Under the pieces are notes generated by a model that saw nothing but the letters and a program-made list of their open reading frames with translations, had not been told where the DNA came from and made no database searches. Shown here one piece after another: positions 14,559 to 14,587 of a DNA stretch of 14,587 nt (position 1 is the stretch's first letter; each line of letters begins with the position of its first letter). Source of the stretch: Cupriavidus sp. (lineage in GTDB: Bacteria; Pseudomonadota; Gammaproteobacteria; Burkholderiales; Burkholderiaceae); assembly GCA_013362725.1 (NCBI GenBank), contig JABFVP010000268.1, positions 1 to 14,587 of the forward strand, in the 5' to 3' direction. The position numbers were made by a program, and so were the translations under genes.

Positions 14559-14587
14559 ACGCCGGCGGTATGTTGTTACGCCTGGCT

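Noticed and set aside
1..14587. CRISPR arrays, tRNA or rRNA genes, insertion sequences
   Set aside because: I saw no regularly spaced direct repeats, no cloverleaf-like segments with a conserved TTCGA arm, and no transposase-like protein in any frame; the only repeat pair is the one at 14431-14558.

Overview
The window looks like a surface-polysaccharide locus (O-antigen assembly plus lipopolysaccharide inner core) from a high-GC betaproteobacterium, most likely Burkholderiaceae such as Cupriavidus or Ralstonia. I infer this from the order mutase, waaC, waaA, ligase, from the high GC of the right two thirds, and from a CCCTCTCCC-type paired palindrome at the right end. The taxon is an inference; no marker gene is present to prove it.

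Layout. At 1-2003 (+) lie the 3' end of an upstream gene that is probably a glycosyltransferase, a GT2 glycosyltransferase that resembles rhamnosyltransferases, and a clear WecA. This block converges, with a gap of only 26 bp, on a tightly overlapped operon read on the minus strand from about 6877 down to 2030: GT4 glycosyltransferase, polyprenyl-phosphate sugar-1-phosphate transferase (WcaJ/PglC-like fold), second GT4, and a Wzx-type flippase. A divergent promoter region (6878-7120) separates that operon from a plus-strand operon of phosphomannomutase/phosphoglucomutase, heptosyltransferase I (waaC) and Kdo transferase (waaA), ending at 10871. This meets a second minus-strand operon (13256 down to 10879) of a multi-spanning O-antigen ligase and a GT4 transferase. 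After a 357 bp intergenic region comes a META-DUF4377 lipoprotein (+), followed by a REPIN-like pair of inverted palindromes.

How the genes fit together. The two initiating enzymes (WecA and the PHPT-family transferase) each load a sugar-1-phosphate onto undecaprenyl phosphate. The glycosyltransferases extend it and the flippase exports it. The mutase makes hexose-1-phosphate for nucleotide sugars. WaaA and WaaC build the Kdo-heptose inner core on lipid A, and the ligase joins polymer to core in the periplasm. No polymerase (Wzy) distinct from the ligase is visible, so the rest of the pathway probably lies to the left of the window.

Hand counts of GC on sample rows run from about 56% in the GT2/wecA block, through about 61% in the flippase, to 67-73% further right. 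This suggests that the left part is the variable, transferred side of the locus and the right part the conserved core. I found no tRNA, rRNA, CRISPR array or insertion sequence. I also saw no wholly unknown system; the most unusual items are the two initiating enzymes of different families, the composition step and the paired palindrome.
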